NCBI GenBank assembly: GCA_905250125.1
Contig: CAJNOL010000105.1
Location: 192,104 to 256,103 of the forward strand
Reading direction: 5' to 3'
From: Rotaria sordida
Lineage: Eukaryota; Rotifera; Eurotatoria; Philodinida; Philodinidae
Length of the DNA stretch: 64,000 bases
In this document: one piece after another, positions 61,345 through 64,000 of the stretch
Position numbering within the stretch: the first letter of the stretch is position 1
How the letters are laid out: every line of letters begins with the position of its first letter
Made by a program: the position numbers and the translations under genes
Notes under the pieces: model-generated
Told to the model about the DNA's origin: nothing
Databases searched by the model: none
The model's input: only the letters and a program-made list of their open reading frames with translations

Positions 61345-62863
61345 ATGTCAGGAGCCGCTCGTGCATCAAAAAAATGGATTTGGCTAGGCACAGCCTTAGC
61401 AGTTGGTGGTGCCGGATATTTACTCTATAAAGGTCCTGGCCAAAAATTTACATTTGAATCGAAAAAATCGGCTAGTGCATCGCAAACACTTTTATCACCT
61501 GATGCACTCGATCCAAATGCATTTCGTTCATTTAAATTAGCGGATATTAAAAAATATAATCATAATACAAATATATTTACATTTGCTTTTGATGATCCAA
61601 ATGCAAAATATAATGGCAAAACTGCGTCATGTGTTGTATTGAAAGCCGATATCAATGGCAAGGAAGTTATTCGACCATATACACCTGTATCACGTCCTAA
61701 TACAGTTGGTCACTTAGACTTTGTTATTAAAAATTATCCACAAGGCACTATGAGTAAACATGTTCATAGCTTGAAAAAGGGTGATACAGTTGAAATTAAA
61801 GGACCGAGTAAAAAGACTAAATCTTACAAATTATTTTTCCTAAAATTTTTACTTTATAGTTCCAAAGTATCCATATGAACCAAATAAATTTGACAATCTT
61901 GTTCTAGTTGCTGGTGGAACTGGTCTTACTCCAATGGTGAGATCAAACATACTCTTCTTTTTTTTTTGTTTTATTTTATCTTAAAAACCGATTTATTATT
62001 TTAATTTCATTTTTAAGATTCAAATGATTGAAGAAGTTCTTTTCAATCCAACGGATAAAACAAAAATAACATTTTTATTTGCTAATACATCATTAGATGA
62101 TATTTTATTAAAAGAATATTTAGATAAACTTATTGAAACATATCCACATCGACTTAAAGTTCATTATATAGTTGATAAATTAGCTAAAGATGAAAAAAAA
62201 ATATGGCAAGGTGAAGTTGGGTAAGTAAATATTTAACAATTATTTTAATCACATTTTTTTAATATTTAAGATATATTACGGCTAAAATGTTAAAAAAATT
62301 AATACCAATGCCAGCTAAGAAAGATGATGAAAGTCTTTTGGTTATGGTTTGTGGCCCACCTGGATTTATGAAATTACTTAGTGGAGAGAAGACAAAAGAT
62401 TTTAAACAGGTATCATTACAATACTTAATTTCCATTTTTCAGTCATGAAAAAAAAATCTTTCAGTTCCCTTTGATCAATGTGAGAATGAATAATTTGAAA
62501 AAAAAAGATATTGAATACATGATACAATTTTAAAGAATGGATAAATTTTTTTTTCTCGTTAAAAACTATAAATCAGTTGTTCTCACTGTATCATCTCAAA
62601 TGTTTTCAAGAAGTTTTTTTTTATTTCAATGAATCTCAGTCAATAAATACTAAATCAATCATTTATTTAGGTAAGAAATTTTGAAACTTTCTAACACATA
62701 AATCAAAACAATCTCAGCTTTCCACATCATTTGATATTATCGAAAACATTATGCTCCAATGAAGAATAATAACTACAAAAAAAAAATGTTTCTATTTTAG
62801 GGTGAATTGACTGGTCTTCTCAAAGAACTTGGCTTTACAGAAAAAAATGCCTTCAAATTCTAA
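61345..62863 (+). CDS. NADH-cytochrome b5 reductase
   Basis: Starts MSGAARASKKWIWLGTALAV at 61345, with an N-terminal hydrophobic anchor (WLGTALAVGGAGYLLY) like mitochondrial MCR1-type reductases. The FAD domain shows RPYTPVS and HLDFVIKNYPQGTMSKHVHS. An intron after KGP removes a false extension and leads to PKYPYEPNKFDNLVLVAGG. The NADH domain shows AGGTGLTPM and VCGPPGFMKLL. A final exon encodes GELTGLLKELGF and ends NAFKF at 62863. It transfers electrons from NADH to cytochrome b5 for lipid desaturation and related reactions. It belongs to the CYB5R family; the PKYPYEPN segment is closer to the fungal MCR1 pattern than to human CYB5R3, but I do not assign a numbered paralogue. Confidence 0.93.
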
Positions 62864-63131
62864 CTGACTTGTTGACTTTCATTTTATAATGTGATGTTCT
62901 AAATTTCTATCGTTCTTAAACTTAGATATACGAATACGTATAATAGATGAAAAGATTCATTGAAGCGTGTTTGTATTTTTCGTGAGTGCTAATTTGTTAT
63001 TTTTTCTTCTTAATCACAACAAATAAAAAGAGAACACGAATAGCAACAGATGGAGACGATTCATTTATTTAAAATAACTCGTTAGATGGAGGTTTTTCAT
63101 TATCAATAACTATTTCTTCTTGTCATTTTAA

Positions 63132-64000
63132 ATGATAGAAAGAAAAGAATTACATATGTCGCAACATTCCTATATTCGAACAAATTCCGTTCGAAAATCG
63201 ATTAAGCCAACAATTAATCATGATGAAGATGAAGATGATAAACGACGAGATGTATCTGGTCGAAAACGAGTTGATGTTATTCATTGTTTATTAGAATCAT
63301 CATCATCATCATCATCATCTGACGAAAATGATAATACAAAAGTTATTAGTCCAAATCCTAATAAAATTCTTTGGCTAACATTTGCTGAAATTTGTCATAT
63401 TCGCTCTGTTCTTACTCAAACAACTCTTAATACTCGTATGTTAAATGAAGACAAACAACATTCAAAAATCTTTCATAATGATATATGTTTTTCCTGTCAA
63501 AAAAAAATTAATTCATTATCTTTTATATCAACTATTTTTTCTCCTAACAATTCTTCTGTTTGTTATATTTGTCAACAGAAAATATGTAGAAAATGTTCAG
63601 TAACAAATTTTTTACCTCCCTCATCGAAACATCATTTTCCTGTTCGAATACAAGCTTTAATTAAAGTATCATCAACTTCTATTAAAAATGAAATAAATAC
63701 AAACAATAAATTGATTCCAAAAGCAAAAACAATTTGTTATGATTGTTCACAGGTAACATTTCAATTGTAACAAAAAAGAAAATCTTGATCTTGTCGATCT
63801 CATAAAAGATTTTCGAGATTTTGTGAAAAAAAATAAAATTATTAAAAGTTTATTTGCATTATTTTTATCGAACTTTAGATATTTGCTGAATATAAAAGAT
63901 CTTCGCAATATCCTATCCAAACGCCACCTATTGAACTACATCAATCACGTTTGGATTTCAATTTATCTACGCAAGATAGTGATGCATCTGTTCGTTTGTT
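63132..64000 (+). CDS. Spire-like protein (Spir-box and FYVE-type zinc finger), partial
   Basis: Starts MIERKELHMSQHSY (or at the second Met, 63156) and runs off the window through a second exon beginning near 63879 (IFAEYKRSSQYPIQ). After an acidic Ser run comes LTFAEICHIRSVLTQTTLN, matching the Spir-box (LTLEEVxxIRxVL). Then CFSC, CYIC, CRKC and CYDC Cys pairs form a FYVE-like zinc module as in the C-terminus of Spire actin nucleators. No KIND or WH2 domain precedes it: the reductase stop lies 269 bp upstream of the chosen start. Either the gene encodes a C-terminal-only Spire relative or it has lost its nucleator part. A Rab-effector zinc finger is the alternative. Confidence 0.6.

Noticed and set aside
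61807-61878. Continuation of the reductase first exon (KKTKSYKLFFLKF)
   Set aside because: This is intron sequence: splicing GTAAAA to TTTATAG restores the conserved PKYPYEPN segment.
1-64000. CRISPR arrays, rRNA, tRNA, bacterial operon signals
   Set aside because: None seen; the gene structures are eukaryotic.

Overview
The window is AT-rich nuclear DNA from a small animal. Genes are split by many short GT-AG introns, often about 50-100 nt, and encode clearly metazoan products: NELF-C/D, CNPase, CHMP1, a Spire-like C-terminus, a tandem-C2 protein and a proteasome alpha subunit. Compact introns, high A+T, dense Tc1/mariner-type elements, decayed paralogues and apparent splice acceptors just upstream of start codons fit a bdelloid rotifer best. 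That assignment is inference. I see no rRNA, tRNA or CRISPR array.

Layout. 1-12.7 kb: an uncharacterised Ser/Pro-rich protein with two possible first exons (+), a large gene with DDE-like motifs and a C-terminal C2H2-like finger (-), and an LRAT-like gene whose apparent RING-finger tail is cut off by stop codons (+). 12.7-24.2 kb: a mobile-element zone. It holds a 1.8-kb element with about 31-bp terminal inverted repeats and internal tandem repeats, the intact proteasome gene PSMA2 (-), a decayed DEAH-box helicase, a 2.66-kb TA-flanked element with 394-bp inverted repeats and a broken DDE transposase of unusually long D-E spacing, and a 1.84-kb TA-flanked mariner relic (DD41D spacing).

24.5-35.9 kb: four unrelated housekeeping genes lie head to tail on the minus strand, in transcription order UROD, CNP, NELFCD, HYI. 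The three gaps are all 157-167 bp, and a splice-acceptor-like sequence lies just before each start codon. This looks like a trans-spliced operon. 37.2-42.5 kb: two tandem paralogous C2H2 zinc-finger genes (+), each embedded in very T-rich DNA. 42.5-49.4 kb: no intact gene, but coding-like remnants and a fold-back element. 49.4-54.4 kb: an ankyrin-repeat gene (+) converging on a synaptotagmin-like gene (-), then CHMP1 (-). 54.4-61.3 kb: no recognisable gene. 61.3-64 kb: NADH-cytochrome b5 reductase (+) and the start of a Spire-like gene (+) that runs off the window.

Functionally the intact genes are mostly unlinked housekeeping functions: haem synthesis, proteolysis, transcription pausing, ESCRT-III, lipid redox and carbohydrate metabolism. 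The unusual material is the possible operon, the layered transposons and the gene remnants around them.
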